DNA from: Chitinophaga sp.
GTDB lineage: Bacteria > Bacteroidota > Bacteroidia > Chitinophagales > Chitinophagaceae
DNA: 64,000 bases
Reading direction: 5' to 3'
Assembly (NCBI RefSeq): GCF_017745275.1
Contig: NZ_JAGHZS010000013.1
Location: 1-64,000, forward strand
The position numbers were made by a program, and so were the translations under genes. Shown here piece by piece: positions 52,061-62,989 of the stretch; the first letter of the stretch is position 1, and every line of letters starts with the position of its first letter. Below the pieces are notes generated by a model, which had not been told where the DNA came from, searched no databases, and saw nothing but the letters and a program-made list of their open reading frames with translations.

Positions 52061-54439
52061 TTATGCACTACATGTAACACAACCTTCTTCCATGGTGCAA
52101 ACTGCACCCACAATAATCTCTTCTTCCTGGTTACCACCGCTGCCGGCAGCCACCACTGGTTGCATTTGCTGGCCACCTTGTTTTTCCACCGTAAATTGTA
52201 CGGCTTGAGCGGCAGCTTGTGTACGCAGATAATACATACCTGTTTTCAAACCTTTCTTCCAGGCGTAAAAGTGCATAGAGGTCAGCTTGGCATTAGTAGG
52301 CGTGTCAACAAACAGGTTCAGTGATTGTGACTGGCAGATGAAAGCACCGCGATCGGCTGCCATGTCAATCAGGTTACGTTGTTTGATTTCCCATACTGTT
52401 TTGTACAGTTCTTTGATATTAGCTGGTATTTCGGCAATGTTCTGGATAGAGCCATTGTGCGAAATAATCTTTGTCTTCATATCATTGTCCCACAGGCCTA
52501 GTTCTACCAGGTCTTTCAGCAGGTGCTTGTTTACAATCACAAACTCACCACTCAATACACGACGGGTGTAGATATTGGAAGTGTATGGTTCAAAGCACTC
52601 GTTGTTACCGAGGATCTGGGAAGTAGAAGCGGTAGGCATTGGTGCCAGCAGCAGGGAGTTGCGGATACCGTCTTTTACGATTGATTTTTTCAGTTTTTCC
52701 CAGTTCCAGCGTGGAGAAGGTGTTACGCCCCACATATCAAACTGCAGGATACCTTTAGAAGCAGGAGAGCCTGGGAAGGTTTCGTAGGCACCGTCTTTTT
52801 TAGCGAGGTCGTTGGAAGCGTTTAAGCTGGCGAAGTAGATGGTTTCAAATATTTCGCTGTTCAGTTTTTTCGCTTCGTCGCTTTCAAACGGATAACGCAT
52901 GAGGATAAACGCATCGGCGAGACCTTGTACTCCCAGTCCTACGGGGCGGTGGCGCATGTTACTGCGTCTCGCTTCTTCAACAGGGTAGTAGTTGTTGTCG
53001 ATGATTTTATTCAGGTTCAGCGTAGCCTGGTAAGTAACTTCGTATAATTTATCGTGGTCAAATTTACCGTCGATAACAAAGCGTGGCAGGGCGAGAGAAG
53101 CCAGGTTACATACGGCTACTTCGTCTGCATCGGTGTATTCGATGATTTCAGTACACAGGTTGGAACTCTTGATGGTACCCAGGTTTTGCTGGTTGGATTT
53201 GCGGTTGGCAGAATCTTTATACAGCAGGTATGGGTTACCGGTTTCAATTTGTGCATCGAGGATGGCGAACCAGAGGTCTTGTGCTTTGATGGTTTTGCGG
53301 GCACGGCCTTCTTTCTCGTATTGTTCGTAGAGGGTTTCAAATTCTTCACCCCAGCATTCGTGCAGTCCTGGTGCTTCATGAGGGCAGAACAATGACCATT
53401 CACCATTGGCTTCTACACGTTTCATGAACAGGTCTGGCATCCAGAGGGCGTAGAACAGGTCGCGGGCGCGCATCTCTTCTTTACCGTGGTTCTTACGCAG
53501 ATCCAGGAATTCGTAGATGTCGGCATGCCATGGTTCCAGGTAAATAGCGAAAGCGCCTTTACGTTTACCACCACCCTGGTCTACATAGCGTGCGGTATCA
53601 TTGAATACACGCAGCATAGGGATGATACCATTGGAAGTACCGTTGGTACCGCTGATATAAGAACCTGTAGCGCGGATGTTGTGAATGCTTAATCCAATAC
53701 CGCCGGCGCTCTGGGAAATTTTAGCGGTTTGTTTCAGTGTGTCGTAGATACCTTCTATGCTATCATCCTGCATGGTGAGGAGGAAGCAGGAAGACATCTG
53801 TGGTTTTGGTGTACCTGCGTTGAAGAGGGTAGGTGTGGCATGTGTAAACCAGCGCTCACTCATCAGGTTGTACGTTTTGATGGCAGACTCAATATCTTCT
53901 TTGTGAATGCCTACAGATACGCGCATCAGCATGTGCTGCGGGCGTTCCTGTATTTTACCATCTGTTTTCAGCAGGTAAGAACGCTCCAGGGTTTTGAAAC
54001 CGAAGTAATCAAAAGCGAAGTCGCGGTCGTAGATAATGCTGGAATCCAGGATGTCTGCATTTTTTTCAATGATCTCCCAGATTTCATCAGACAATAACGC
54101 AGCTGATTTACCGGTTTTAGGATCAATGTAATCATACAGTTTCTTCATCGTTTTAGAAAACGACTTAATGGTATTTTTGTGCAGATTGCTTACTGCTATG
54201 CGGGAAGCCAGCAGGGCGTAATCCGGGTGTTTGGTCGTGAGGGAAGCGGCTGTTTCGGCAGCCAGGTTGTCGAGTTCGCTGGTGGTTACCCCATCATACA
54301 AACCTTGTATTACTTTCTTTGCTACATCAATTGCATCAACATATTCGGTATTGAAACCATAACAAAGTTTTTCAATACGGGCAGTGATTTTGTCGAATTT
54401 CACTGCTTCTTTTCTGCCATCTCTTTTAATTACGAACAT
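52061..54439 (-). CDS. nrdA: Ribonucleoside-diphosphate reductase, alpha subunit (class I)
   Basis: A 792-residue catalytic subunit. An N-terminal ATP-cone (FVIKRDGRKEAVKFDK) senses dATP/ATP. The catalytic core has the redox cysteine in SSCFLLTM, the radical cysteine in NLCTEI and the LAPMPTASTSQI loop. The C-terminus ends in TMEEGCVTCSA, the CxxC pair that is re-reduced by thioredoxin or glutaredoxin. With NrdB it makes deoxyribonucleoside diphosphates in air. nrdB is the upstream partner gene, 117 nt away across a family C hairpin. Confidence 0.96.
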   Translation of the reverse strand: MFVIKRDGRKEAVKFDKITARIEKLCYGFNTEYVDAIDVAKKVIQGLYDGVTTSELDNLAAETAASLTTKHPDYALLASRIAVSNLHKNTIKSFSKTMKKLYDYIDPKTGKSAALLSDEIWEIIEKNADILDSSIIYDRDFAFDYFGFKTLERSYLLKTDGKIQERPQHMLMRVSVGIHKEDIESAIKTYNLMSERWFTHATPTLFNAGTPKPQMSSCFLLTMQDDSIEGIYDTLKQTAKISQSAGGIGLSIHNIRATGSYISGTNGTSNGIIPMLRVFNDTARYVDQGGGKRKGAFAIYLEPWHADIYEFLDLRKNHGKEEMRARDLFYALWMPDLFMKRVEANGEWSLFCPHEAPGLHECWGEEFETLYEQYEKEGRARKTIKAQDLWFAILDAQIETGNPYLLYKDSANRKSNQQNLGTIKSSNLCTEIIEYTDADEVAVCNLASLALPRFVIDGKFDHDKLYEVTYQATLNLNKIIDNNYYPVEEARRSNMRHRPVGLGVQGLADAFILMRYPFESDEAKKLNSEIFETIYFASLNASNDLAKKDGAYETFPGSPASKGILQFDMWGVTPSPRWNWEKLKKSIVKDGIRNSLLLAPMPTASTSQILGNNECFEPYTSNIYTRRVLSGEFVIVNKHLLKDLVELGLWDNDMKTKIISHNGSIQNIAEIPANIKELYKTVWEIKQRNLIDMAADRGAFICQSQSLNLFVDTPTNAKLTSMHFYAWKKGLKTGMYYLRTQAAAQAVQFTVEKQGGQQMQPVVAAGSGGNQEEEIIVGAVCTMEEGCVTCSA

Positions 54440-54450
54440 GGGTTTGTGAA

Positions 54451-54555
54451 TTTAGCTTTTAGCTATTAGCTGTCAGCCATTAGCCAAAGGAGGTTAGTAA
54501 ATTTTGTTTGTTCGCTGCATTTAACCAGTAGCTAAAAGCTAGCAGCTAAACGCTA
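54451..54555. repeat. Imperfect heptad-type inverted repeat, family C, between nrdB and nrdA
   Basis: The left arm (54451-54485) has TTTAGCT/ATTAGCT-type heptads; the right arm (54526-54555) has the matching AGCTAAA-type units, with several mismatches. It sits within a cotranscribed pair, 1 nt from the nrdB stop and 11 nt before the nrdA start on the minus strand. The apex contains CAGCGAA on the minus strand, as in copy 3 of this family. Confidence 0.7.
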
Positions 54556-54556
54556 T

Positions 54557-55531
54557 TTAAAAATCTTCTTCCAGGGTGAATGTCTGTGATTCTTTAGTGC
54601 CACCCATAACACCGGATTTTTGGTAATCGCCCACACGTTTTTCAAAGAAATTGGTCTTACCCTGTAAAGAAATCATTTCCATGAAGTCAAATGGATTAGA
54701 TGCATTAAATATCTTGGAGTAGCCCAGTTCACCTAACCATCTGTCGGCCACAAATTCAATGTATTGCGACATCAGGTCAGCGTTCATGCCAATCAAACCA
54801 ACTGGCAGGGCTTCTGTAATAAATTCTTTTTCATAAGATACCGCATCACGGATGATGGTGTGTACCTGTTCCTGGCTCAGCTTATTTTCCAGCATGCTGT
54901 AGAGCAGGCAGGCAAATTCGCAATGCAATCCTTCGTCTCTACTGATGAGCTCGTTAGAGAAAGTCAAACCTGGCATCAGGCCTCTTTTCTTTAACCAGAA
55001 AATAGAGCAGAAGCTGCCACTGAAGAAAATACCTTCTACTGCGGCGAAGGCTACCAGGCGTTCTGCGAAAGTGCCGTTCTCGATCCAGCGCAAAGCCCAT
55101 TCAGCTTTCTTTTTCACCGCAGGCACGGTGTCAATAGCGTGGAATAAACGATCTTTCTCTGCCGGATCTTTCACATAAGTGTCGATCAGCAAAGCATATG
55201 TTTCAGAGTGGATATTTTCCATCATGATCTGGAAACCGTAAAAACAACGGGCTTCCGGAATCTGTACCTCACTCATAAAGTTTACTGCCAGGTTCTCATT
55301 TACAATACCATCACTGGCGGCAAAAAATGCCAGCACATGAGAGATGAAATGACGCTCACCGTCATTCAACCCTGCCCAATCCTTCAGGTCACTGCTTAAG
55401 TCTATTTCTTCTGCTGTCCAGAAACTCGCTTCATGCTTTTTATATTGCTCCCAAATTTTAGGGTATTTGATCGGCAATAACACAAAACGATCCTTGTTCT
55501 CTTTTAAAAGAATTTCATTCTCGTTACTCAT
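54557..55531 (-). CDS. nrdB: Ribonucleoside-diphosphate reductase, beta subunit (class Ia)
   Basis: A 324-residue radical-generating subunit. Residues Asp74, Glu105 and His108 (MENIHSETY) are metal ligands, and Tyr112 is the likely radical tyrosine, by alignment with mammalian R2 (Asp139, Glu170, His173, Tyr177). The stretch FISHVLAFFAASDGIVNEN is shared almost word for word with eukaryotic R2, a known trait of this bacterial clade. The C-terminal tail SQTFTLEEDF should dock into NrdA. Stop codon lies 2 nt from the family C repeat. Confidence 0.96.
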   Translation of the reverse strand: MSNENEILLKENKDRFVLLPIKYPKIWEQYKKHEASFWTAEEIDLSSDLKDWAGLNDGERHFISHVLAFFAASDGIVNENLAVNFMSEVQIPEARCFYGFQIMMENIHSETYALLIDTYVKDPAEKDRLFHAIDTVPAVKKKAEWALRWIENGTFAERLVAFAAVEGIFFSGSFCSIFWLKKRGLMPGLTFSNELISRDEGLHCEFACLLYSMLENKLSQEQVHTIIRDAVSYEKEFITEALPVGLIGMNADLMSQYIEFVADRWLGELGYSKIFNASNPFDFMEMISLQGKTNFFEKRVGDYQKSGVMGGTKESQTFTLEEDF

Positions 55532-55976
55532 CTGTTAATTATTTTATGGGTACTGTCGAAGGTTTTTGGTTTTTCTGTCTGGGGTCAGCATACTGAAATC
55601 TACACTTATCTCCTCACACAAATCATATTTCAACATTCCTGCATCCTAAAATCCATACGCTCAGGATTACAAATGTAAGCATCCAGTTTAGGGCACCACT
55701 TTTAAGTTTTCAACAGGTGTGGAAAAAGATATAGAACATTCTCAAATTGTAGTGGCATAGCATGTTTCACGGGTAAATAACGTCTCTATATGTAATATCA
55801 TTCCCATGTGAAAAAAGAACCGCGGAAACACCCCGATATATGATAATTTTTTTGCTGTCAGGTCTAACCGCATGATGGTCAGCCGAAAAAGGGGCAGGAA
55901 AAATTTTTGTTAAAAAGCAGGGCTATTATATCTATATATGCGTTAATTTTTCATATTTACATTTCAAGCTATTATT
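55532..55976. other. Divergent intergenic region between nrdB and the ABC transporter gene
   Basis: 445 nt. On the minus strand a TACATTTG box (55677-55670) could serve nrdB with a leader of about 135 nt, but no clear -33 TTTG is present. I found no NrdR-like box by eye and no hairpin of note. No ORF is supported. Confidence 0.45.
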
Positions 55977-56618
55977 ATGTCATCACCCGTGATCGCACTT
56001 CGTGCTGTGAAAAAGAACTACCAGGATGTCCCCATCCTGGATATTGCCCAGCTGGAGCTGCCTGCCGGCATCTACTGGCTGCAGGGGGAAAACGGCGCGG
56101 GCAAAACCACCTGTATGAAGGTGATGGCGGGTTTGATCCCTTTTAAGGGAGAAATTGTATTGCAGGGAAATGTGAGCAGCCGGGAACACCCCGTCCGCTT
56201 CCGCCGGCTGATCAATTATGCTGAAGCAGAGCCGCTTTACCCCTCTTTCCTCACCGGGCGCGATCTGCTCGACCTCTACCTGCAAACAAAAGGTGGAGAT
56301 AAAGCCGTCATCCGCGAAATCAGCGAAAGCCTGGGTGTGGATATCTTTGTGAATAACTCTGTAAGCAGCTACTCCAGCGGCATGCTCAAAAAACTGTCAC
56401 TGCTGCTGGCCTTCATAGGCAATCCGGCCCTCATCCTGCTGGATGAGCCCCTGATCACCATTGATACCCGGACACTGGCCGTATTATATGACCTGATCCG
56501 CACCTATAGCGCCAAAGGCGTTTCTTTCTGTATCACTTCCCACCAGCCACTGGATCCGGAAGAATTAACGATAACGGGCACACTGAAAGTAGCTCATAAA
56601 AATATTACGCTCAGTTAA
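55977..56618 (+). CDS. ABC transporter ATP-binding protein
   Basis: A 213-residue ATPase, short for an ABC subunit. Walker A GENGAGKTT (residues 37-45), signature YSSGMLKKLSLL, Walker B ALILLDEP and the H-loop in CITSHQ are all present. The domain lacks a long C-terminal extension, which suits an exporter-type partner. The gene overlaps no neighbour but the membrane partner starts 1 nt after it, so the two form one system of unknown substrate. Confidence 0.9.
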   Translation: MSSPVIALRAVKKNYQDVPILDIAQLELPAGIYWLQGENGAGKTTCMKVMAGLIPFKGEIVLQGNVSSREHPVRFRRLINYAEAEPLYPSFLTGRDLLDLYLQTKGGDKAVIREISESLGVDIFVNNSVSSYSSGMLKKLSLLLAFIGNPALILLDEPLITIDTRTLAVLYDLIRTYSAKGVSFCITSHQPLDPEELTITGTLKVAHKNITLS

Positions 56619-56619
56619 T

Positions 56620-57747
56620 ATGCGTACCACTTCAGCTATACTTAGTAAGATATTCACACAACGATTTTATATTGAGAACACCGGATTTTTCCTTGTACTC
56701 TTTTACGGTCTGTTCGGGGTGGTAAATGGTAGTAACCTGCTGGCTTACCACAAAGGACTCATGCTCGGATTTTTAGGTAACTATAGTTTCCTCATCCTGG
56801 TCCTCCTGCTGTGGACCGCCTACGCCCTGAAATGTAGCGGGTTTATCCTCAAAACATTCAACCTGCAGGGATACGATTTCTTATTTCCCACGATGGGCAG
56901 TATTGAAAAACCTGCGCGTATCCGCATCTGGCTACTGCTGCACACCGCTATTTATATGCCTGTACTGATATATGCCGGTATTGCACTGCTGGTGGCCATA
57001 CAACAACATTATTATATATCGGCCCTTTGTATAGTGATATTGAACATCGCGAATTGCATATGGCCGTTAACGTTATATGAAAGAAAATTATCACAGCCGG
57101 ATGTCATCTTTTTTACCGGTCACCTGCAACGATGGATCAACCGGCATTTTACCAAGCCACCGGTGCTGTTTTTTATTTATGAACTGCTTACTAATTTTCC
57201 ACGCCGCATTGTCAGTACCAAGTTGTTCTCCGCCGGTGTGCTATGGCTCACTTTCCTCATCATGCGCCAGGGCGGATATTTTGATCTCCGTGGACTGCAG
57301 ATCGGCGTCATGCTGAGTGTGCTCACACACATGCAACTTATGGTACATCACCGCGCCTTTGATGATACTTATCTCAACTTCATGGAAAATTTGCCCATCT
57401 CGTTATTAAGGCATTATTCACGACTTATTGGCGTATATATCATTATGTTTTTACCGGAGATGATCATCATTACCGCTAACGCCTATACGAAAAGCTCCCC
57501 GATGGGACTGATCACCGTATTTGCTACTGCTTTGTCGTTGCTCATCTTATTCCGCGTGTTATTATTTTTCCCGAAAATGAACCCGGAAGTACATGTCAGG
57601 TACACCCTGCTCACTTCTTTCATCGTATTATTCATGGTGCTCGGAAATTATGAATGGCCGGCTATCCTGTTGTTACAGGCAGCATCGGCCATCATCTTCT
57701 TTAAAAAATATCGTCAGTACGAACCGTACATAGAATCAACTTCCTGA
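56620..57747 (+). CDS. Polytopic membrane protein, probable ABC transporter permease partner
   Basis: A 375-residue protein with about ten hydrophobic segments (FFLVLFYGLFGVVNG, FLGNYSFLILVLLLW, IYAGIALLVAI, and more). No conserved ABC permease motif is recognisable, so the role rests on the 1-nt spacing to the ATPase gene and on its polytopic layout. Its last codons overlap the end of the convergent FMN reductase gene by 12 nt. Confidence 0.75.
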   Translation: MRTTSAILSKIFTQRFYIENTGFFLVLFYGLFGVVNGSNLLAYHKGLMLGFLGNYSFLILVLLLWTAYALKCSGFILKTFNLQGYDFLFPTMGSIEKPARIRIWLLLHTAIYMPVLIYAGIALLVAIQQHYYISALCIVILNIANCIWPLTLYERKLSQPDVIFFTGHLQRWINRHFTKPPVLFFIYELLTNFPRRIVSTKLFSAGVLWLTFLIMRQGGYFDLRGLQIGVMLSVLTHMQLMVHHRAFDDTYLNFMENLPISLLRHYSRLIGVYIIMFLPEMIIITANAYTKSSPMGLITVFATALSLLILFRVLLFFPKMNPEVHVRYTLLTSFIVLFMVLGNYEWPAILLLQAASAIIFFKKYRQYEPYIESTS

Positions 57748-58305
57748 GCTCATTTTATCACTCAGCCTCACCAGCGATTCCAGTAACAGCGGGAATTGCG
57801 TGAGCAGGAATTCATCAGTCAGATTACCTGATTCGTCAAACTTATGTTGGGCATGACCAATCATAATTTCTGGCTTATTCACCACATAAGCATTCAGGAA
57901 TACCATCACCTGGCGTAAATGATATTGCATTCTTGCAGTACCTATTTGTCCCTGAGACGCGCCCATGATAGCCACTGCTTTTTCAGAGAATGGTTTGTCA
58001 GGGTGCCTGGAAACCACGTCTATAAAGTTCTTCAGCGCACCTGGAATAGAGTAGTTGTATTCAGGAGAAACAATGATAACCCCATCGGCTTCCTTGATTT
58101 TCTTCACCAGCGGCACTACCTCTCCGGGTAATTGTTCCGTGTGTAAATCGGCATTATAAAAAGGAATATTGTCAAAATGTACCTGCTCAATTTTGATATG
58201 AGAAGGCGCCATTTGTTGCAGCGCTTTTAACGCCATGGTGTTGTAGGATCCTTTACGGAGGCTTCCGGAGATAGCAATAAAATGGTACTCTTTTTTAGCA
58301 GACAT
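57736..58305 (-). CDS. NADPH-dependent FMN reductase
   Basis: A 189-residue flavodoxin-like reductase. ISGSLRKGSYNTMALKAL is the FMN phosphate-binding loop, and VIIVSPEYNYSIPGALKNF is the isoalloxazine-site motif. Such enzymes reduce quinones, azo dyes, chromate or free FMN. The gene is convergent with the membrane protein gene, overlapping by 12 nt, with no sign of shared function. Confidence 0.93.
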   Translation of the reverse strand: MSAKKEYHFIAISGSLRKGSYNTMALKALQQMAPSHIKIEQVHFDNIPFYNADLHTEQLPGEVVPLVKKIKEADGVIIVSPEYNYSIPGALKNFIDVVSRHPDKPFSEKAVAIMGASQGQIGTARMQYHLRQVMVFLNAYVVNKPEIMIGHAQHKFDESGNLTDEFLLTQFPLLLESLVRLSDKMSSGS

Positions 58306-58360
58306 ATGCTCAGTTGTTTTATGTCCGCGAATATAGACGTTTATTGATGGAAAAACCTAT

Positions 58361-59914
58361 TTATATGCGCTTCTCTTTATTCACAAACTTCCGGTGAATC
58401 ACTTCCTGTACAGGGATACTTTCAATTTTACTTTCCAGCCAGGAAATAATGTCCAGGTAAAGAAAGGAACGGCGCTCATAAGGATCCTGTGAAATCTGCT
58501 CCAGCCGGCTCTTCAGATCGGCGAAGGCACTGCGCAATGCTTTCGGATTTGCATAAATATAACGGCGCAAAAATTTCATAATTTCTTCCATCACCAATCC
58601 CAGGTCTTTGTGCTTCGAGATAAAGTGATACACCGATTTAATCAGGTATTCCACGAGGCTGTAATTTTCCAGCTCATAGTGTGCAATCAGGTGCAGTATG
58701 CGGGCAAAGCACTGTATATCGGCCCGCAGGTTACCGATTTTTAAATTGATGATCTTATTAAGATATACAATGGCTTTACTGTTATCTCCGCTACCAAAGT
58801 ACAAACAGGCTATCTTATAATAAAATACCAGCACCCGGTGTTGATCTATTTTCAAGGTGTGGTTACTGATCTCGGTTTCCAGTTCCGGTACCATCGCCAA
58901 ACCCTGACTGAACGTGCCTTCCAGGAAGTAGCGGTTGATTTTGGCGGTGTATAAATATACAAACGCTGACGTACGGGTATTCTCGTGGAAGTAATCCTGT
59001 TTTTCCTGTATAAACTCTTCCAGGTCCTGCAGGGCCGATTTAAATTTCTCGAAGTTGGAGGTATAAAAATGTGCAGTCAGCAGGTTGTGCTGGGCTTTGA
59101 TGTACAGGTCCATATCCGTGTGTTGTAACGATGGATAGGTGCGGAACAGGTCCACCCATTTCTGGGTGTAGCGGTAATACATCACGAAGTCCTGCAAAAT
59201 ATAGTAATACCAGCTGGATGCCTGGTACATATACACTTTCTCATAAAAGCTCATGTGCGCATGCTGTAATGCCGGCAACTGGCTTTCAAAAAAGGATTTC
59301 ACCATTTCCCCGTCACGCTCGTTGCGGGCATGTCCCAGCTTGAGGTACAGGCCGTACATACGTAGCGACAAAGTAGAAAGGCGACTGATATTTGTGAGCT
59401 GTTGCTCTATTTGCCTGGACTCAGCGCTTAATACTTCTGCGCGGTTTTCCAGGCTGCGGGTAATATGACGGGATTCTATCAGCTTTTCAAATTCCACTAT
59501 TTCATATGTCAGCATTACTTCTTCCTGCTCCAGTGCCATGCTTTTGGCTTTGGCCAGGATCTTCAGGCTCTGGTTGTAGAGGCCTTTGTTGTAAAGTACC
59601 CGCGCATGATCCAGTTGCTCGCGGAGGTCGATCAGCGGATCTTTCTGCTTGTACAACTGCCGTAAGCTGGACAACAGGTGTTTGTAAAGATGTGCTTTTA
59701 CATTCGATAACTGTTGCTTTTTAATATCGGTGATCTTCTTTAATATCTGCTCTTCATCGTATTCTTTCATTTTGTCCAGCGTATTGAAAAGCTGGATGAA
59801 TAGTACATCTTCTTTGGTATTGTTTTTATTAAACGCCAGCTGAAAATTACGTTTTTCGGCTTTTGTTAGTGTTTTTATTAATATGAATAAGGCGTCACTT
59901 TGACTGTTGGGCAT
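58361..59914 (-). CDS. TPR-like helical repeat protein, unrecognised
   Basis: A 517-residue cytoplasmic protein made almost entirely of helices with TPR-like pairs (HARVLYNKGLYNQSLKILAKAKSMAL, in parts; YYKIACLYFGSGDNSKAIVYLNKII). No signal peptide, no membrane segment and no catalytic motif. A basic Lys-rich N-terminus (TKAEKRNFQLAFNKNN) precedes the repeats. It may be a scaffold. Function unknown. Confidence 0.75.
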   Translation of the reverse strand: MPNSQSDALFILIKTLTKAEKRNFQLAFNKNNTKEDVLFIQLFNTLDKMKEYDEEQILKKITDIKKQQLSNVKAHLYKHLLSSLRQLYKQKDPLIDLREQLDHARVLYNKGLYNQSLKILAKAKSMALEQEEVMLTYEIVEFEKLIESRHITRSLENRAEVLSAESRQIEQQLTNISRLSTLSLRMYGLYLKLGHARNERDGEMVKSFFESQLPALQHAHMSFYEKVYMYQASSWYYYILQDFVMYYRYTQKWVDLFRTYPSLQHTDMDLYIKAQHNLLTAHFYTSNFEKFKSALQDLEEFIQEKQDYFHENTRTSAFVYLYTAKINRYFLEGTFSQGLAMVPELETEISNHTLKIDQHRVLVFYYKIACLYFGSGDNSKAIVYLNKIINLKIGNLRADIQCFARILHLIAHYELENYSLVEYLIKSVYHFISKHKDLGLVMEEIMKFLRRYIYANPKALRSAFADLKSRLEQISQDPYERRSFLYLDIISWLESKIESIPVQEVIHRKFVNKEKRI

Positions 59915-60067
59915 CGTTATTAAAGTCTTATAAAATGCTGATAAACAATAAGTTAATGTATATCGGAGGCTGTTAAAGGTTGTAATTAAAGCAAATTTAA
60001 CGATATGTCAATTAATTAATGACCGTTAGATTTGAAGGTATAAATAATTCTAAAAGGAAGCAAAAGG

Positions 60068-61454
<1,387 letters not shown>

Positions 61455-61477
<23 letters not shown>

Positions 61478-61545
61478 CTTTTAGCCAGCGAATTGCAGAC
61501 CAATTAAAAGAAACACTAAAAGCTAGCAGCTAAAAGCTAAAAGCT
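61455..61545. repeat. Heptad-type inverted repeat, family C, in the leu operon
   Basis: The left arm 61455-61486 overlaps the leuC stop codon and the right arm 61516-61545 ends at the base before the methyltransferase ATG. Units are TTAGCTA, TTAGCCT and TTAGCTT type, with imperfect pairing. The apex contains CAGCGAATTGCAG. Ribosome access to the methyltransferase start would be inside or next to the stem. Confidence 0.75.
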
Positions 61546-62298
61546 ATGGATCAATGGAACGCCGATTTATATAAAGAGAAACACGCCTTCGTGTTTGAAT
61601 ATGGGAACAGCCTGGTGGATGCCTGGCTGCAACCACAAGCCGGAGAAACCATACTGGACGTAGGCTGCGGTACAGGCGAACTAACGGCGCAACTGGCACA
61701 GCAAGGCGCCATTGTTACCGGCCTGGATGCCTCTCCTGCTATGATACAAAGTGCCCGCGCCAACTTTCCGGAAGTGACTTTTGTAGTAGGAGACGCCACC
61801 CGCTTCTCTTTACCGCAACAGTTTGATGCCATCTTTTCCAACGCAGCCCTGCACTGGGTTCGTGAAAAAGAACAAGCCATCGAAAGGATGTATACCCACC
61901 TGAAACAGGGTGGCCGGCTGGTACTGGAAATGGGCGGTAAAGGCAATGTGCAGGAGATCCTGACAGCACTGGAAAGAGCGATGTCACAACGCGGATACAC
62001 CTACGAACCATTCTGGTATTTCCCTTCTCCCGCAGAGTATACCACCCTGCTGGAAAAGGCCGGATTCAAAATAGACCGTGTGCATTTCTTTGACCGGCCT
62101 TCCAGGCTGGCAGATCCGGCAACAGGGATCAGCGACTGGCTGGAAATGTTTGGTGGCCACTTCTTTGCAAACGTACCGGAAAAAGATAAAGCCGCCATAT
62201 TGCAACAGGTGCAGCAGGAGCTGGCACCTCGGTTGATGAGAAACGGTGAGCTGTATGCGGATTATGTACGTTTAAGAGTAGCTGCCACGAAAATTTAA
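61546..62298 (+). CDS. Class I SAM-dependent methyltransferase
   Basis: A 250-residue methyltransferase with motif I ILDVGCGTGELTAQLA (about residues 35-50) and the GLDASPAMIQSARANF loop. The overall pattern resembles trans-aconitate methyltransferase or related small-molecule enzymes (NAALHWVREKE, VLEMGGKG). It is placed between leuC and leuD, where no leucine-pathway step calls for it; a link to trans-aconitate, an inhibitor of aconitase-fold enzymes such as LeuCD, is a possibility and only inference. Confidence 0.85.
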   Translation: MDQWNADLYKEKHAFVFEYGNSLVDAWLQPQAGETILDVGCGTGELTAQLAQQGAIVTGLDASPAMIQSARANFPEVTFVVGDATRFSLPQQFDAIFSNAALHWVREKEQAIERMYTHLKQGGRLVLEMGGKGNVQEILTALERAMSQRGYTYEPFWYFPSPAEYTTLLEKAGFKIDRVHFFDRPSRLADPATGISDWLEMFGGHFFANVPEKDKAAILQQVQQELAPRLMRNGELYADYVRLRVAATKI

Positions 62299-62313
62299 AT
62301 TGTAAAATTCACC

Positions 62314-62913
62314 ATGAGTAAGATATTTGAACACCTCGTTTCACCTGCGGTACCTGTACCCATCGAAAATATAGATACAGATCAGATCATCCCGGCGCGC
62401 TTCCTGAAAGCGACTACCAGGGAAGGCTTCGGAGAAAATTTGTTTCGTGATTGGCGCTTTGATGCGGATAATCAACCGAAGGCAGATTTCGTGATGAACA
62501 ACCCGATCTATGGCGGTAAAATCCTCGTAGCCGGTAAAAACTTTGGTTGTGGCTCTTCCCGCGAACATGCTGCCTGGGCCATTGCTGATGCAGGTTTTAA
62601 AGTAGTAGTGAGTAGTTTTTTTGCAGATATCTTCAAGAATAACGCCCTCAACAACTTCATTCTCCCTATACAGGTGTCTGAAAACTTCCTGGACAATATC
62701 TTCAAAGCCATCGAAGCTGATCCTAAAGCTGCACTGGAAGTAGACCTGGAAAACCAGTTCATCAAAATAGTGGCTACCGGCGAAAAAGAAAGCTTCGACA
62801 TCAACCAGTATAAGAAAACCTGCCTGTTAAACGGCTATGACGATATTGATTACCTGCTCAGTCTCCGCAAGGAAATTGAACAATACGAAACTACCAGACC
62901 ATTTAATTTTTAA
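62314..62913 (+). CDS. leuD: 3-isopropylmalate dehydratase small subunit
   Basis: A 199-residue swivelling-domain subunit of the isopropylmalate isomerase. NIDTDQIIPARFLK and FGCGSSREHAAWAI carry the expected substrate-binding residues. Length is typical. It follows the methyltransferase gene by 15 nt. The next gene, leuB, starts 76 nt later after a degenerate family C repeat. Confidence 0.96.
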   Translation: MSKIFEHLVSPAVPVPIENIDTDQIIPARFLKATTREGFGENLFRDWRFDADNQPKADFVMNNPIYGGKILVAGKNFGCGSSREHAAWAIADAGFKVVVSSFFADIFKNNALNNFILPIQVSENFLDNIFKAIEADPKAALEVDLENQFIKIVATGEKESFDINQYKKTCLLNGYDDIDYLLSLRKEIEQYETTRPFNF

Positions 62914-62920
62914 TAATCAC

Positions 62921-62988
62921 TAACTGCTAAAGGCTAACCGCTGGCAGCTAATAGTTAAAAGGACAAACAGCTAAACACTAAAACTATA
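62921..62988. repeat. Degenerate family C repeat between leuD and leuB
   Basis: TTAGC/GCTAA-type units recur (CTAACTGCTAAAGGCTAACC, GCTAATAGTTA, GCTAAACACTAAAA) and partial inverse matches are visible, but no long stem forms. Read as a decayed copy. It begins 7 nt after the leuD stop and ends 1 nt before the leuB ATG. Confidence 0.45.
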
Positions 62989-62989
62989 T

